DNA of 64,000 bases, taken from JBMNGW01 sp050950025 (GTDB taxonomy: Bacteria; Spirochaetota; Spirochaetia; Sphaerochaetales; Sphaerochaetaceae). The stretch lies in NCBI GenBank assembly GCA_050950025.1, contig JBMNGW010000003.1:15673-79672 (forward strand), given 5' to 3'. The notes beneath the pieces are model-generated. The model ran no database searches and was not told where the DNA came from. It worked only from the letters and a program-made list of their open reading frames with translations. This document shows, in pieces, positions 9,201 through 16,903 of the stretch; the stretch's first letter is position 1, and every line of letters starts with the position of its first letter. The position numbers and the translations under genes are program-made.

Positions 9201-9451
9201 GATCCCAAATAGAGAAACGAAGAATTGGCTGCTTGCATATCTTTGCACATTTGAGTAGCGGCCTCTTCAGTTGGACAAATAACCCACACTCTTGATTTGA
9301 CCTCTTTGCTATAGAGCATAACAGCTAAGGCTAAAGGGTACCCCTCTAAGCCTTCAATAAAGTGGCGTTGAAAGTGGTTAAGGCGAAACGACTTGTATGC
9401 GTTTGTACTTTTGATGTAGGATTGCACCAATGGCTCGATATGTTGTTGCAT
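6203..9451 (-). CDS. mfd: Transcription-repair coupling factor Mfd
   Basis: This protein of about 1082 residues has the Mfd domain order: UvrB-like N-terminal module, the RNA-polymerase interaction domain (GDYVVHVNYGIGQFQKI, near residue 430), then a RecG-like translocase with Walker A CGDVGYGKTE, DEEQRFG box and ATPIPRTLYMSL, followed by LIENGIDIPNVNTII and a C-terminal domain. Mfd removes stalled RNA polymerase and recruits UvrA to damaged template strands. The start is uncertain. ATG 9451 gives a natural N-terminus but has no clear ribosome site, and the best promoter would leave a leader of only about 4 bases; ATG 9499 is possible but overlaps the divergent gene. Confidence 0.95.
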   Translation of the reverse strand: MQQHIEPLVQSYIKSTNAYKSFRLNHFQRHFIEGLEGYPLALAVMLYSKEVKSRVWVICPTEEAATQMCKDMQAANSSFLYLGSTGKKLYSPWTGSSQEYAQIKTLSSLLDHPNRLVITHLRAFVSPVVAKDALGATKTTIAVKQPFDPIQLAKTLVQGGYWKSPSTTMVGEFSIHGEVVDLFPYDSHYPIRIYADWDRIERITSFDPNTQDTVKTLAQVELTLLKEDQSLHMGSIQEYLNQQDYLFFLGKERLETSFNSLMVEAKALFREEFLLDRNADKPQQMLLDYPQLYEMWPSCSILVEVRGQTADAYRFDVDGPRSYFGNFVMLKEDLTQLFANEYHVTIYAGSPLQQKRLANMLSQFEALQVLETEISSGFSIASQKVIALCDHEIFGRRKQVVKMLHKVQSSPLDSFVDLHEGDYVVHVNYGIGQFQKIDRIKMSGKERDYIQIAYADEETLFVPIEQANLIQRYIGSQGGAPRLDKLGGQGWENKKARARKSAEELASRLIQLYARRKSSRGFPFPKDTDWQLEFEASFPFEETEDQLVCIEDVKQDMESPIVMDRLICGDVGYGKTEIALRAAFKAVMAGKQVAFLAPTTILAEQHFNTLVQRLGNFPVKASVISRIVAKKEQKQILEHLKEGQIDILVGTHRLLQKDVVFKDLGLLIIDEEQRFGVKDKERVKEMKANIDSLALSATPIPRTLYMSLLKIRDMSLLTTAPMQRRPIQTLIGEFDIEAIVKAIRFELNRGGQVFYLHNRINTLSEVVTMLQQHLGDVLIESIHGQQHPDAIEDVMRRFIHQGIQVLVSTTLIENGIDIPNVNTIIIDRADNYGVSQLYQLRGRVGRSDQEAFAYLFYPKLAAINEMAVKRLKIISEHTELGSGFKIAMKDMEMRGTGNLLGKEQSGQLSSVGLDMYLRILDETVAQLLKEGDQQEEKEVFLELDYAGFIPDSYINEPAVKFEIYKKIASITTDSQLQSLVAELEDRFGPIVEVVVNLLYIAELKIICRKLNISHLKERNGQVTVEFAKVKDISIEKVMELIRLGSGKVGIDRHKMNVLTFKTEAVSLKDKSLFILEMLQRIA

Positions 9452-9461
9452 AAGCGCACAT

Positions 9462-9490
9462 AATCTACCACAGAGAAAGAAGGTGTTCAA
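9462..9490 (-). promoter_or_regulatory. Candidate mfd-trmB promoter
   Basis: Minus strand TTGAAC (9485-9490), 17 bases, TAGATT (9462-9467). The -10 ends 10 bases before the preferred mfd ATG, which implies a near-leaderless message. Confidence 0.4.
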
Positions 9491-10293
9491 TGGATTCATA
9501 TGATCAAGTAGCTCAACTCATTCTGCAAATGGGTAGCTATGCCGCCACTGAGCAGGCCCATGTTGTTCGCACTTACAAAGAAGACGGAACTATTCTGACA
9601 AAAACCGATACTACTATTAACGAGAAAATAAGTTCGCTTTTAGCCTCTTTGTTCCCCCAAGCCAATATTATTACTGAGGAGGCTTTACGAGCTGTTAATC
9701 CCTCTGCTCCGCTGACATTCATTCTCGATCCGATAGACGGTACCGACTCGTACAGCCAAGGCCTTCCGGGCTGGGCAATAGCTTTGGGCATTTTAGATCA
9801 AAAGCGCCAGCCCATAGGAGCTATGGTCTATGCGCCAAGGTGGGGGCACAACAACTCTACCGGCCTTTTTTTGCGCCAAGATCCTTACAAAGAGTTACTT
9901 CTTAACGACTCGGTGCTGACAACCAATCCCGATAGACCAAAAATTCACGCTTATGCTATTGCCTCTCATATCATTAAACACTGCCCCATTCAGCGCCTTG
10001 ATGCTAAAATTCGGAGCTTTGGTTCCAATATTCTCCATATGATTAGCGCTTTAAGCCACCCCTATATTGAAGGGGCTGTCTCCTACCGCTGTTTTGCCTG
10101 GGACATTGCTGCCGCCCACGCCCTGTTAAGCGGCCAAGGGTTTGTTGTCGAAGATGAGCAAGGGGCCCCTTTTACCTACACCGATGAATTATTGGTGGAA
10201 CGCAAAAGTATCCCCGGCTTTGTTTTTAGTGGAACTCGAGTAGCTGTTAACTCATTGCAAAAGCAGTTCAGTTGCCCCGATCATCATCACTGA
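9490..10293 (+). CDS. Inositol-monophosphatase-family phosphatase
   Basis: This 267-residue protein contains the family metal-binding motifs: EE after IITEEA (about residue 60), DPIDGTDSYSQG (about residues 79-90) and the C-terminal WDIAAAHALL. These Mg-dependent enzymes dephosphorylate inositol phosphate, fructose-1,6-bisphosphate or 3'-phosphoadenosine phosphate; sequence alone does not fix the substrate here. The ATG at 9490 is preceded by AGAAGG at good spacing. The gene is divergent from mfd with about 38 bases between starts, and its last 26 bases overlap the convergent yhhQ-like gene. No frame problems are seen. Confidence 0.85.
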   Translation: MDSYDQVAQLILQMGSYAATEQAHVVRTYKEDGTILTKTDTTINEKISSLLASLFPQANIITEEALRAVNPSAPLTFILDPIDGTDSYSQGLPGWAIALGILDQKRQPIGAMVYAPRWGHNNSTGLFLRQDPYKELLLNDSVLTTNPDRPKIHAYAIASHIIKHCPIQRLDAKIRSFGSNILHMISALSHPYIEGAVSYRCFAWDIAAAHALLSGQGFVVEDEQGAPFTYTDELLVERKSIPGFVFSGTRVAVNSLQKQFSCPDHHH

Positions 10294-10969
10294 TTCGCAA
10301 ATTGCGGTGCCACTTGGCAGCCAGATACATAAACGGGGTATCTAATAACGCTACCACCCATTTTAATAGGTAGGTTGTGATCATTATCTGATACAACACC
10401 GTAGCAGGATAAACTCCCACAAAGGCTATGAGAGTAAATAACAGGGTGTCGATAAGTTGACTGACCATCGTGGAGGCATTATTGCGCAGCCACAGCCAAG
10501 AATGCTGAGGCTTTTTCCTTTTCCAAAACTCAAAGGCATGGATGTCGTGGGTTTGGGAAACTAAATAGGCTACTAGGCTTGCTAAAGCAATGCGAGGCAT
10601 CAGACCAAATATTGCAGCTAATGCAGGGTGCATCACATCGGCAGGACTGGGGACAAAAACTAAAGCAATATTCATCAATATCGTCATGGCAACTAAAGAG
10701 AAAAATCCGATGGCAACAGCTTTAGCTGCCTCTTTTTTTCCATAACATTCACTAAGGATATCAGTAGCTAAAAAACTGGTAGCGTACACAATGTTGCCTA
10801 AAGTCGCTTCCAGACCAAAAAGAGTAACTGTTTTAGTCACCTGTATATTGGCCACAATGACTGAAATAGGAATCCAAATAAATAATCCCGTTTTTCCCCA
10901 TAAGCGAAACGCTGCCATAATAAACACAAAGTTCAACAGCAGCAGCAAAAACCAAATCAGCTCGTTCAA
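10268..10969 (-). CDS. YhhQ-family queuosine precursor transporter
   Basis: This 233-residue, very hydrophobic protein has about six predicted membrane segments and matches the YhhQ/QueT-like vitamin-transporter fold: GNIVYATSFLATDILSECYGKKEA near residue 80 is the characteristic conserved stretch, with acidic D and E inside the membrane region. YhhQ proteins import preQ0/preQ1 or queuine bases for tRNA queuosine. It is the last gene of a three-gene minus-strand operon, starting inside the end of the NTPase gene (4-base overlap). No queuosine synthesis genes are in the window, so the precise substrate is open. Confidence 0.8.
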   Translation of the reverse strand: MNELIWFLLLLLNFVFIMAAFRLWGKTGLFIWIPISVIVANIQVTKTVTLFGLEATLGNIVYATSFLATDILSECYGKKEAAKAVAIGFFSLVAMTILMNIALVFVPSPADVMHPALAAIFGLMPRIALASLVAYLVSQTHDIHAFEFWKRKKPQHSWLWLRNNASTMVSQLIDTLLFTLIAFVGVYPATVLYQIMITTYLLKWVVALLDTPFMYLAAKWHRNLRISDDDRGN

Positions 10970-11490
10970 CCTAGCACCCTCTTAAATTGGCTCTCCCACT
11001 CCTTTTGGCTTTCCAAAAATATAATCTCCTCTTTGTCCAACGTATAATACGAGATGAGCTGTTCAACTAAAGAGCTTCTGCACACTAATATAAGGGTCCC
11101 TTCATAGTGCTCTATTAAAGTGCGTACTAACTGATCAAAGCCGCGACCGCCTAGCTCAATAGGCCCCATTTCATCGACAGTAATATAATCGGCCGTTTCA
11201 ATCTGGGCCATAGTGATCTCATATGCCCACTGAAATGTGGAAAAATCGACCCAAAAGCGGCCCACCTGTTCAAAAGAGTCTTTGTATTGTTCTTGCATCA
11301 GTAAACGACAATTTCCTGTGCCTTGGTCGCTAAGGGTATAAGAGGTTTTAGGTTTATGGGGTAACTGAGCAACTTGTATAACCCCGCCTAAGCGACTGCC
11401 TTGGGAGTCGAGCAGCGAACAAAGGCTATATAGCATGCTGGTTTTTCTGCTGTTTAGCTCTCCGCTAATTATGATGGGTCGCTTCATCAA
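10966..11490 (-). CDS. THEP1-like P-loop NTPase with a variant Walker A
   Basis: This 174-residue protein begins IIISGELNSRKTSM, a degenerate P-loop (G-x3-S-R-K-T rather than G-x2-G-x-G-K-T), and carries a clear Walker B-like DEMGPIELGGRGF segment typical of THEP1-type nucleoside triphosphatases. The later LILVCRSSLV segment also fits that fold. Its cellular role is unknown. It overlaps the ACT-domain gene upstream and the transporter downstream by 4 bases each, so the three proteins are made together. The changed P-loop (Arg before the catalytic Lys) may alter nucleotide use; that is inference. Confidence 0.65.
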   Translation of the reverse strand: MMKRPIIISGELNSRKTSMLYSLCSLLDSQGSRLGGVIQVAQLPHKPKTSYTLSDQGTGNCRLLMQEQYKDSFEQVGRFWVDFSTFQWAYEITMAQIETADYITVDEMGPIELGGRGFDQLVRTLIEHYEGTLILVCRSSLVEQLISYYTLDKEEIIFLESQKEWESQFKRVLG

Positions 11491-12143
11491 GCGCCTCCCA
11501 AAAAACTTTGCAAAACGGCAAAAGCCTCCATTGAGTCTTCCCGTTTAATAACAAAGGTGAGCTCATTCATAGTCGAGATGATTTCATTGACATTAATCTC
11601 TTCCCAAGCGAGCTTACGCACCGCCTCATAGACAATACCGGGAGTCGACATAAAATCACCTGAGAAAATAAGGGAGAGAGCTACCAAATCGCCCATCCGA
11701 TGGAGCACTGTCTCTCCTGCTATTAACTGTTCGACTTGCTGCACATATTTTTCACTAAACGAAAAGCTCAGTTCATAACTGCCCAGAGTCACATTCAGAA
11801 AATCACCGGCATAAGGGCTGATTAGTTGATACACTTTAGCAAGCTTACCCATCACCGAATCGCTGCGCTTTAAGTTAATGCTAAAAATGTTGGTCTTCAT
11901 CCGCATTTCATAGCGAATATCGAATTCTTTCTGCTCTGCCTCTTTTTTACGCAATTGCTCGGCATAACGGCGTATAGCCATCACTATGGCAGAAGTGTTT
12001 ACCGGCTTTCCGTGCAACTCCTCAACACTTTTTTGAATTGAAGAAGCATAATTACTATAGCTGAGGATACCTTGAATCAGCATCTCATACATAAAAGGGG
12101 TGCGGTCAATGATCCGTTTCACCGCTGAGCTGACAGACTCCAT
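11487..12143 (-). CDS. ACT-domain-containing protein
   Basis: This 218-residue protein is not a known enzyme. The C-terminal half has two repeats resembling ACT modules, as in the regulatory part of aspartate kinase: one around MGDLVALSLIFSGDFMSTPG and the last around MNELTFVIKREDSMEAFAVL. The N-terminal third (FMYEMLIQGILSYSNYASSI) looks like a small helical, perhaps DNA-binding, domain. ACT domains usually bind amino acids, so this may be a ligand-responsive regulator of its own operon (NTPase and YhhQ-like transporter). A good AAGGAG site precedes ATG 12143. No exact family name comes to mind. Confidence 0.6.
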   Translation of the reverse strand: MESVSSAVKRIIDRTPFMYEMLIQGILSYSNYASSIQKSVEELHGKPVNTSAIVMAIRRYAEQLRKKEAEQKEFDIRYEMRMKTNIFSINLKRSDSVMGKLAKVYQLISPYAGDFLNVTLGSYELSFSFSEKYVQQVEQLIAGETVLHRMGDLVALSLIFSGDFMSTPGIVYEAVRKLAWEEINVNEIISTMNELTFVIKREDSMEAFAVLQSFLGGA

Positions 12144-12170
12144 AACGACTCCTTGGCCTTGATAATGTTA

Positions 12171-12199
12171 TTATTATCACAAGTGCGTTAGTTTTACAA
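12171..12199 (-). promoter_or_regulatory. Candidate promoter of the ACT/NTPase/transporter operon
   Basis: Minus strand TTGTAA (12194-12199), 17 bases, TAATAA (12171-12176), 28 bases before the ACT-gene ATG. It is a moderate match only. Confidence 0.35.
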
Positions 12200-12226
12200 C
12201 AAATCTGGGGCAAATTGAGGCTTTAT

Positions 12227-12907
12227 TCACGCCCCTTGGCGCCAAGAGGCAATCAGAGAAAGAATCAGTTCATGCCCCTTTTCATTGGGATGAATTCCAT
12301 CTTCACACAGCAAGGAAGACAACGCTTTGTGTTGTAAAAAACCGCTGCGAACATCAATAAGGCGGCAAGAGTATTCGGTGGCAGTATGAATAACTGCCAA
12401 AGAGTAGAGTTCTTGGCGTCGAGCTATGGCTTGCACATCGCCTAACCACGTTACAATAGCCTCTTTGTTCAAACCAGAGCGACAAATATGGTCTAAATAC
12501 CGCTGGGAATCGATTGGCGGTAGGCTCATTAAAATAGGTTCCATATGAGCAGTTCTTAGCAATGTGATCATTTTTTTCAATGTTTGTTTAAAAAGGGGGA
12601 GCTCTGTTTGACTTTTGTGCTCTTTAGTGGGCTCTGCTGCCACTTCGGCCCACCGATAATCACAATCGTTACCCCCAAATTCAAGCAGCACATAATCGCT
12701 GTAGTTTTGTTTGCCCACAAAGCGTTGCAACAGCTGCATCCCTTTGGTAATGGTGCAGCCAAATAGGGCTTGCACATCAACGTGCAATTTCTGTTGTGCC
12801 GCAAAACGGGTCAGCGGTTCTTTGGGAAGTACTACATAACGCTGCTCTTTTTGTTCATAAACAACCCGCTTCAAAATAGAATCGCCAAAGACTTTTACAC
12901 TTTTCAT
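12227..12907 (-). CDS. SGNH/GDSL-type hydrolase
   Basis: This 226-residue protein has the SGNH blocks: GDS at residues 8-10 (nucleophile Ser), GGND in LEFGGNDCDY, and DGIHPNEKGH near the end supplying catalytic Asp and His. It lacks a signal peptide, so it is probably a cytoplasmic esterase or lipase-like enzyme of unknown substrate. I chose ATG 12907 because GGGAGG lies 7 bases upstream; an earlier in-frame start at 12943 adds no conserved sequence. It is divergent from nrdR across about 200 bases containing a palindrome. Confidence 0.75.
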   Translation of the reverse strand: MKSVKVFGDSILKRVVYEQKEQRYVVLPKEPLTRFAAQQKLHVDVQALFGCTITKGMQLLQRFVGKQNYSDYVLLEFGGNDCDYRWAEVAAEPTKEHKSQTELPLFKQTLKKMITLLRTAHMEPILMSLPPIDSQRYLDHICRSGLNKEAIVTWLGDVQAIARRQELYSLAVIHTATEYSCRLIDVRSGFLQHKALSSLLCEDGIHPNEKGHELILSLIASWRQGA

Positions 12908-13002
12908 TGCTTTGCCTCCCACTATCAGTGTAAAAACGGACAATAAAGCTGCCTATAGTTTTTTTTATTCAATTGATGAGGAAAATCATAGTAGGAGTCG
13001 AC

Positions 13003-13026
13003 TAGTGAAGTTCACTATCTTCACTA
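13003..13026. promoter_or_regulatory. 15-bp perfect palindrome plus extra half-site between the SGNH gene and nrdR
   Basis: TAGTGAA-G-TTCACTA (13003-13017) is a perfect 7-1-7 palindrome. It is followed two bases later by another TTCACTA (13020-13026), giving three half-sites. It lies about 90 bases upstream of both neighbouring genes and looks like an operator for an unidentified regulator. It does not resemble the NrdR box. Confidence 0.5.
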
Positions 13027-13109
13027 TTTCTCCTTTTTTTTACCCTTTGCGCATTTTCAGAGAGGCAACTATATGCTATGGTACAAGTTGTAGGAAAGGA
13101 GAAAGTGCC

Positions 13110-13574
13110 GTGCTATGCCCCCACTGCGGAAACATGGATGATAAGGTTCTTGAATCTCGCCAAAACAGCAGCGGATCTTCAATTAGAAGACGGCGTGAAT
13201 GTCTTTCTTGCGGGTATCGATTTACCAGTTATGAGCGCATTGAAGAAAAACCGCTGATGGTGGTAAAAAAAGATGGTCGCAGAGAGCCTTTTGATATCCG
13301 CAAAATAGAGCGAGGAATCCGCATTACGGTAGAAAAACGGCACATCGGCCAAGAGACCATAGAACAAGTTCTGCAGGATATTGAAGATGAAGTGGTGCTG
13401 GCAGCCGGAGCCAAACGGGAAATTCCCTCGCGCTTAATAGGCGAAGCAGCCTTACGCCAGCTCTATAAAATCGACACTGTTGCCTATATCCGTTTTGCCT
13501 CTGTCTACCGTGCTTTTGATAATGTCGATCAGTTTATTGAAGAGATCGAAAGCATTACTCACAAGCTAAAGTAG
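13110..13574 (+). CDS. nrdR: Transcriptional repressor NrdR
   Basis: This 154-residue protein has the standard NrdR layout: zinc ribbon with CPHC (residues 3-6) and CLSC, then an ATP-cone domain beginning MVVKKDGRREPFD. NrdR senses dATP/ATP and represses ribonucleotide reductase genes. The start is the GTG at 13110, because it gives the conserved VLCPHCG N-terminus and has AGGAG upstream; the longer open frame from 12912 is not coding. It is convergent with the dGTPase gene, another dNTP-pool enzyme, with two bases between stops. Confidence 0.95.
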   Translation: MLCPHCGNMDDKVLESRQNSSGSSIRRRRECLSCGYRFTSYERIEEKPLMVVKKDGRREPFDIRKIERGIRITVEKRHIGQETIEQVLQDIEDEVVLAAGAKREIPSRLIGEAALRQLYKIDTVAYIRFASVYRAFDNVDQFIEEIESITHKLK

Positions 13575-13576
13575 CC

Positions 13577-14731
13577 TTAGCGCACATCAAACCATTTACC
13601 GGTAATCGATTGCTCCAGTCGTTCATTCAAATGCTCTGGTTTAAGAATCTCATTGGCACAATCAAGACAAAAATTGTCACTCATTCCCGCCACATAATCA
13701 AACACAATCCGATCAAGACTCCCATCATACTTCAGATAAGGGTCTTTCATCTCTGTAAGATGGAGCATAAAACCAACTGCCAACATGTTTTTCTCATCGA
13801 TGTAGCCCTCTTTCTCTTCTCCATAAGCATCAATAAGCTGCTCCAAATATTCCACAATCAGTTTGAACAACCGTCCAAAGTAATTCCCGTACCCTTCCAG
13901 CAAATATGAAAGATAGATCTCTTTGTAATTGAACTCTTTCATCACCATCATGGCTTCAAAAACGTCATCAGAGAAAGCAATTCCCTTCTCGGGAGTTGAA
14001 GTATCGATAACATCGTTAACCAGTGTATTAATAATGGCCGCATTGCTCGCTCCCAATCTGGTTCGAACTTTTTCGGGCAGGCTTTGGGGCTTAATAACCA
14101 TTAAACGACAAGCATCTTCGTAATCCCGCCCCAAATAGGCAATCTGATCAGAAAAGCGGACTACTGCTGCTTCCCAGGTAGCCGGATAGGCATTAATGCG
14201 ACTGCCGATCCTCGATAAATCCTTTTTCTGGTGAGTCGGCATTAATTTTTGGGTGAATACCTCACCGTTGTGACTGGCTATGCCATCTCGCACGGCATAC
14301 GTTAAGTTAAGGCCTTTACCATGGTCAGCTAAAAAATCGACAATGCGCAATGAGTTCATCTCATGTTCAAAGGGGCCCAAATTGCGGCTTTGCATCATGG
14401 TATCTAAAATGGTCTCCCCCACATGACCAAAGGGGGTGTGCCCCAAATCATGGCCCATCCCAATAGCCCAAGCCAATTCGGTATCGAGGCCTAATCCTCG
14501 ACAAATGGCACTGGCAATTGAGGCTACATGTAACACATGTTCCATGCGGGTACAAATATGGTCGTTACTGGGAGCAAAAAAGACTTGGGTTTTGTGTTTA
14601 AGGCGCCGAAAAGCACTGGAATGAATGATGGCAGTTGTATCACGGTAGTAATCTCCTCGCACATCTTCTTTGCGGGGAGTTTTTCTTTGTTTGAGCTCTA
14701 CCGAGGGTAATTCATTGACGAATTGTTTCAT
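13577..14731 (-). CDS. dgt: Deoxyguanosinetriphosphate triphosphohydrolase-like protein (HD domain)
   Basis: This 384-residue HD-domain phosphohydrolase has AFRRLKHKTQVF near the start, the first metal His in RMEHVLHV and the HD pair in GHDLGHTPFGH. Such enzymes split dNTPs to deoxynucleoside and triphosphate and so shape nucleotide pools. GGAGGAG precedes ATG 14731; the earlier in-frame ATG at 14767 has no ribosome site. The length fits the shorter dGTPase-like class rather than the 505-residue E. coli enzyme, so preference for dGTP is not certain. Confidence 0.85.
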   Translation of the reverse strand: MKQFVNELPSVELKQRKTPRKEDVRGDYYRDTTAIIHSSAFRRLKHKTQVFFAPSNDHICTRMEHVLHVASIASAICRGLGLDTELAWAIGMGHDLGHTPFGHVGETILDTMMQSRNLGPFEHEMNSLRIVDFLADHGKGLNLTYAVRDGIASHNGEVFTQKLMPTHQKKDLSRIGSRINAYPATWEAAVVRFSDQIAYLGRDYEDACRLMVIKPQSLPEKVRTRLGASNAAIINTLVNDVIDTSTPEKGIAFSDDVFEAMMVMKEFNYKEIYLSYLLEGYGNYFGRLFKLIVEYLEQLIDAYGEEKEGYIDEKNMLAVGFMLHLTEMKDPYLKYDGSLDRIVFDYVAGMSDNFCLDCANEILKPEHLNERLEQSITGKWFDVR

Positions 14732-14773
14732 CAGGGTCTCCTCCACTAGAAAACAGGGCTTTTCCATGGTAGC

Positions 14774-15310
14774 ATGAGTGCCATGTTGATGCTACTGATT
14801 GCTTTGAGCACTACCTTATTGGCTTTTCTTGCCTCTGCTGCCACATTGCGGTTCCTATTTTCCCGCCAAAGGTGGTTCTGGGTTCTGCCGTTTATTCTCA
14901 GCCTCCTTTTTTTGTATCTGAGCCTTGAACCTCTGCACATTGTCTCTACTACCATACTAAGCGGTTCATACCAAGTGAGGTTGGGCCCCTACCGCTCAGT
15001 ACGGGAGATTGTTCCGCTCATCATCCTCTTTTTATGGTACATGATGATAATTATTTGGCGATATGCTCTTAAGCAGGTTATTTCGGAAAACAAACAGCTT
15101 CTGCAGACAAAGAAAAATGTGCAAGAAGCCCACTATATTGAGCAATTGGAAGTGCGCAATTATGAAAAGAAGCGGAAGAAAAAAGAGCGTGCTGCCTTGC
15201 GCCTTTATCAAGAACAGGGGGGCAACCGCTACCCATTAAGCTGGCTTAATCTTATGGATAGCTCAGATACTCCCCCTTTTGTGGCAAATGGTGGTGGCCA
15301 CAAACCATGA
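14774..15310 (+). CDS. Small membrane protein of unknown function with a charged coiled tail
   Basis: This 178-residue protein has three hydrophobic segments in the first 100 residues (starting MLMLLIALSTTLLAFLAS, then WVLPFILSLLFLYLSL, then VPLIILFLWYMMIIIW). A highly charged segment (YEKKRKKKERAALRLYQEQ) follows, likely helical and cytoplasmic. I do not recognise a family. The ribosome site is weak. Its stop overlaps the shikimate kinase start (ATGA), so the two are co-translated. It may serve as the promoter-proximal member of the aro cluster by position only. Confidence 0.55.
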   Translation: MSAMLMLLIALSTTLLAFLASAATLRFLFSRQRWFWVLPFILSLLFLYLSLEPLHIVSTTILSGSYQVRLGPYRSVREIVPLIILFLWYMMIIIWRYALKQVISENKQLLQTKKNVQEAHYIEQLEVRNYEKKRKKKERAALRLYQEQGGNRYPLSWLNLMDSSDTPPFVANGGGHKP

Positions 15311-15882
15311 GTATTGTCTACTTATTGGGAATCAAGCACTCGGGAAAATCGACTTTGGCCCCCCTTGTGGCCAAACAGTTGGGCATGGAATGCTTTGATA
15401 CCGATGATCTGATAAAAGAGTTACTTCCGGCCCCCTATACCTCCATTCGGCAGTTCTACCAAGACCAAGGGCCTCACCAATTTAGAGAAAAAGAGGTTGA
15501 AGCACTTCGTCGTCTCCTTAAGACAACTCAGAACACCCATATGGTTGTGGCAACCGGCGGCGGAGCATGTGATAACCAAGCCCTTGTGACAATCATGCGA
15601 AAAACCGGCACCCTTGTCTATCTGTATGTTGAAAAAGAGATTTTAGCAAAACGAATTTTTGCCCAGCCCCTGCCCCCCTTTTTACAGACTGCCGATCCGG
15701 TCTCTTCTTTTAATCAACTCTTTGAGCAACGTGATCGCCTCTATAGGAAAGTTTCTCATATTATGGTATCATTGTCCGAATGCCAACAGGTGCACCAATG
15801 TGCACAACTTGTGGCTGCTTATGTAAAAACAAGCATCGACAGTGAGGAACCATGCCAAAAAACAGTTTTGGAACAGCTCTGA
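15307..15882 (+). CDS. aroK: Shikimate kinase
   Basis: This 191-residue kinase has Walker A GIKHSGKST (residues 8-16), the DTDDL shikimate-binding Asp, REKEVEALRRL with the conserved Arg-Glu pair and VATGGGA. It phosphorylates shikimate in the path to chorismate. It overlaps aroC by 31 bases and the membrane-protein gene by 4. The pathway neighbours aroC and aroDE lie within 6 kb, though aroC is frameshifted as read. Its own frame is intact. Confidence 0.9.
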   Translation: MSIVYLLGIKHSGKSTLAPLVAKQLGMECFDTDDLIKELLPAPYTSIRQFYQDQGPHQFREKEVEALRRLLKTTQNTHMVVATGGGACDNQALVTIMRKTGTLVYLYVEKEILAKRIFAQPLPPFLQTADPVSSFNQLFEQRDRLYRKVSHIMVSLSECQQVHQCAQLVAAYVKTSIDSEEPCQKTVLEQL

Positions 15883-16903
15883 CTATTACTACCTTCGGCG
15901 AGTCACACGGACCAGCTATTGGAGTGACTATTGATGGGTTGCAGAGTAATTTTACCATCGATTTGGATGATTTGAGCTACCAGATGAGTCGCAGGCGACC
16001 TGGGGGTAACCGCTTGGGAACCAAAAGGGAAGAAAGCGATGCTCCTGAAATAGTTTCAGGGGTATTTGAAGGTAAAACTACCGGAACGCCTTTGACCATG
16101 ATTATTCGTAATACGAATCAAAGAAGTAGCGATTACGCTGCTATTAAAGATATCTATCGCCCCGGACATGCTGATTATACTTGGGACGCTAAATTCGGGT
16201 CTGCGCGATTATCGCGGGGGAGGACGCTCAAGTGGGCGCGAAACGGCAGCCCGAGTTGCCGCCGGAGCCATTGCCAGGCAAATCTTAGCCTCCCACGGCA
16301 TTACCATAGAAGCTTATGCCATTCAAATTGGCTCGATTGTGGCTCAAAAACGAGATTATGAGCAGATTAAACAGAATCTTGTTAGCTGCCCCGATAAACA
16401 GGCAGCCCAGGAAATGGAAGCTTTGATTGAACGCATGCGCCAAGAAGGCAACAGTGTTGGAGGCATTATTGAATGTCGCATCAAAGGAGTCCCCGCCGGT
16501 TTGGGAGAGCCTGTTTTTGATAAAACAGATGCCCTTTTAGCCCATGCCATGCTCTCTGTCGGAGCGGTCAAAGGAATTGAGTTTGGCTTAGGTTTTGCAT
16601 CGGCCTCTATGACCGGCTTAGAACACAATGATCAAATGGATGCCTCGGGGTTTTTAAGTAACCATGCAGGGGGAATAAACGGTGGAATTACCAACGGAGA
16701 GCCAATTGTGTTTCGCTGTGCGATTAAACCCACCAGTTCGATTAGTTTAGCGCAAAAGAGGTGTCGACAGTAACAACCAAGAACACTCCCTAGTCGTTGA
16801 AGGGAGGCACGATCCTTCCATTTGTGTCCGTATTGTGCCCGTTATTGAAGCAATGGCGGCCATCACACTCCTTTCTTTGTGGTACGAGCAGCATGGCCGA
16901 TAA
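15852..16903 (+). pseudogene. aroC: Chorismate synthase, broken by two one-base insertions as read
   Basis: Three reading frames together give a complete chorismate synthase of about 349 residues. Frame one holds FGESHGPAIGVTIDG and RPGHADYTWDAKFG. The frame then moves at the GGG of 16197-16199 to continue LRDYRGGGRSSGRETAARV. A second move at the GG of 16760-16761 gives VDSNNQEHSLVVEGRHDP and the end at 16903. Each move is one extra base. All catalytic and FMN-binding signatures are preserved and there are no in-frame nonsense changes, so the break is either very recent or an error in the sequence. The end overlaps the helicase start. Confidence 0.85.

Noticed and set aside
13060..13080. CAACTATATGCTATGGT as a NrdR box before nrdR
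   Set aside because: Only the central ATAT and a few flanking bases fit the consensus; a second box, normally present, is missing.
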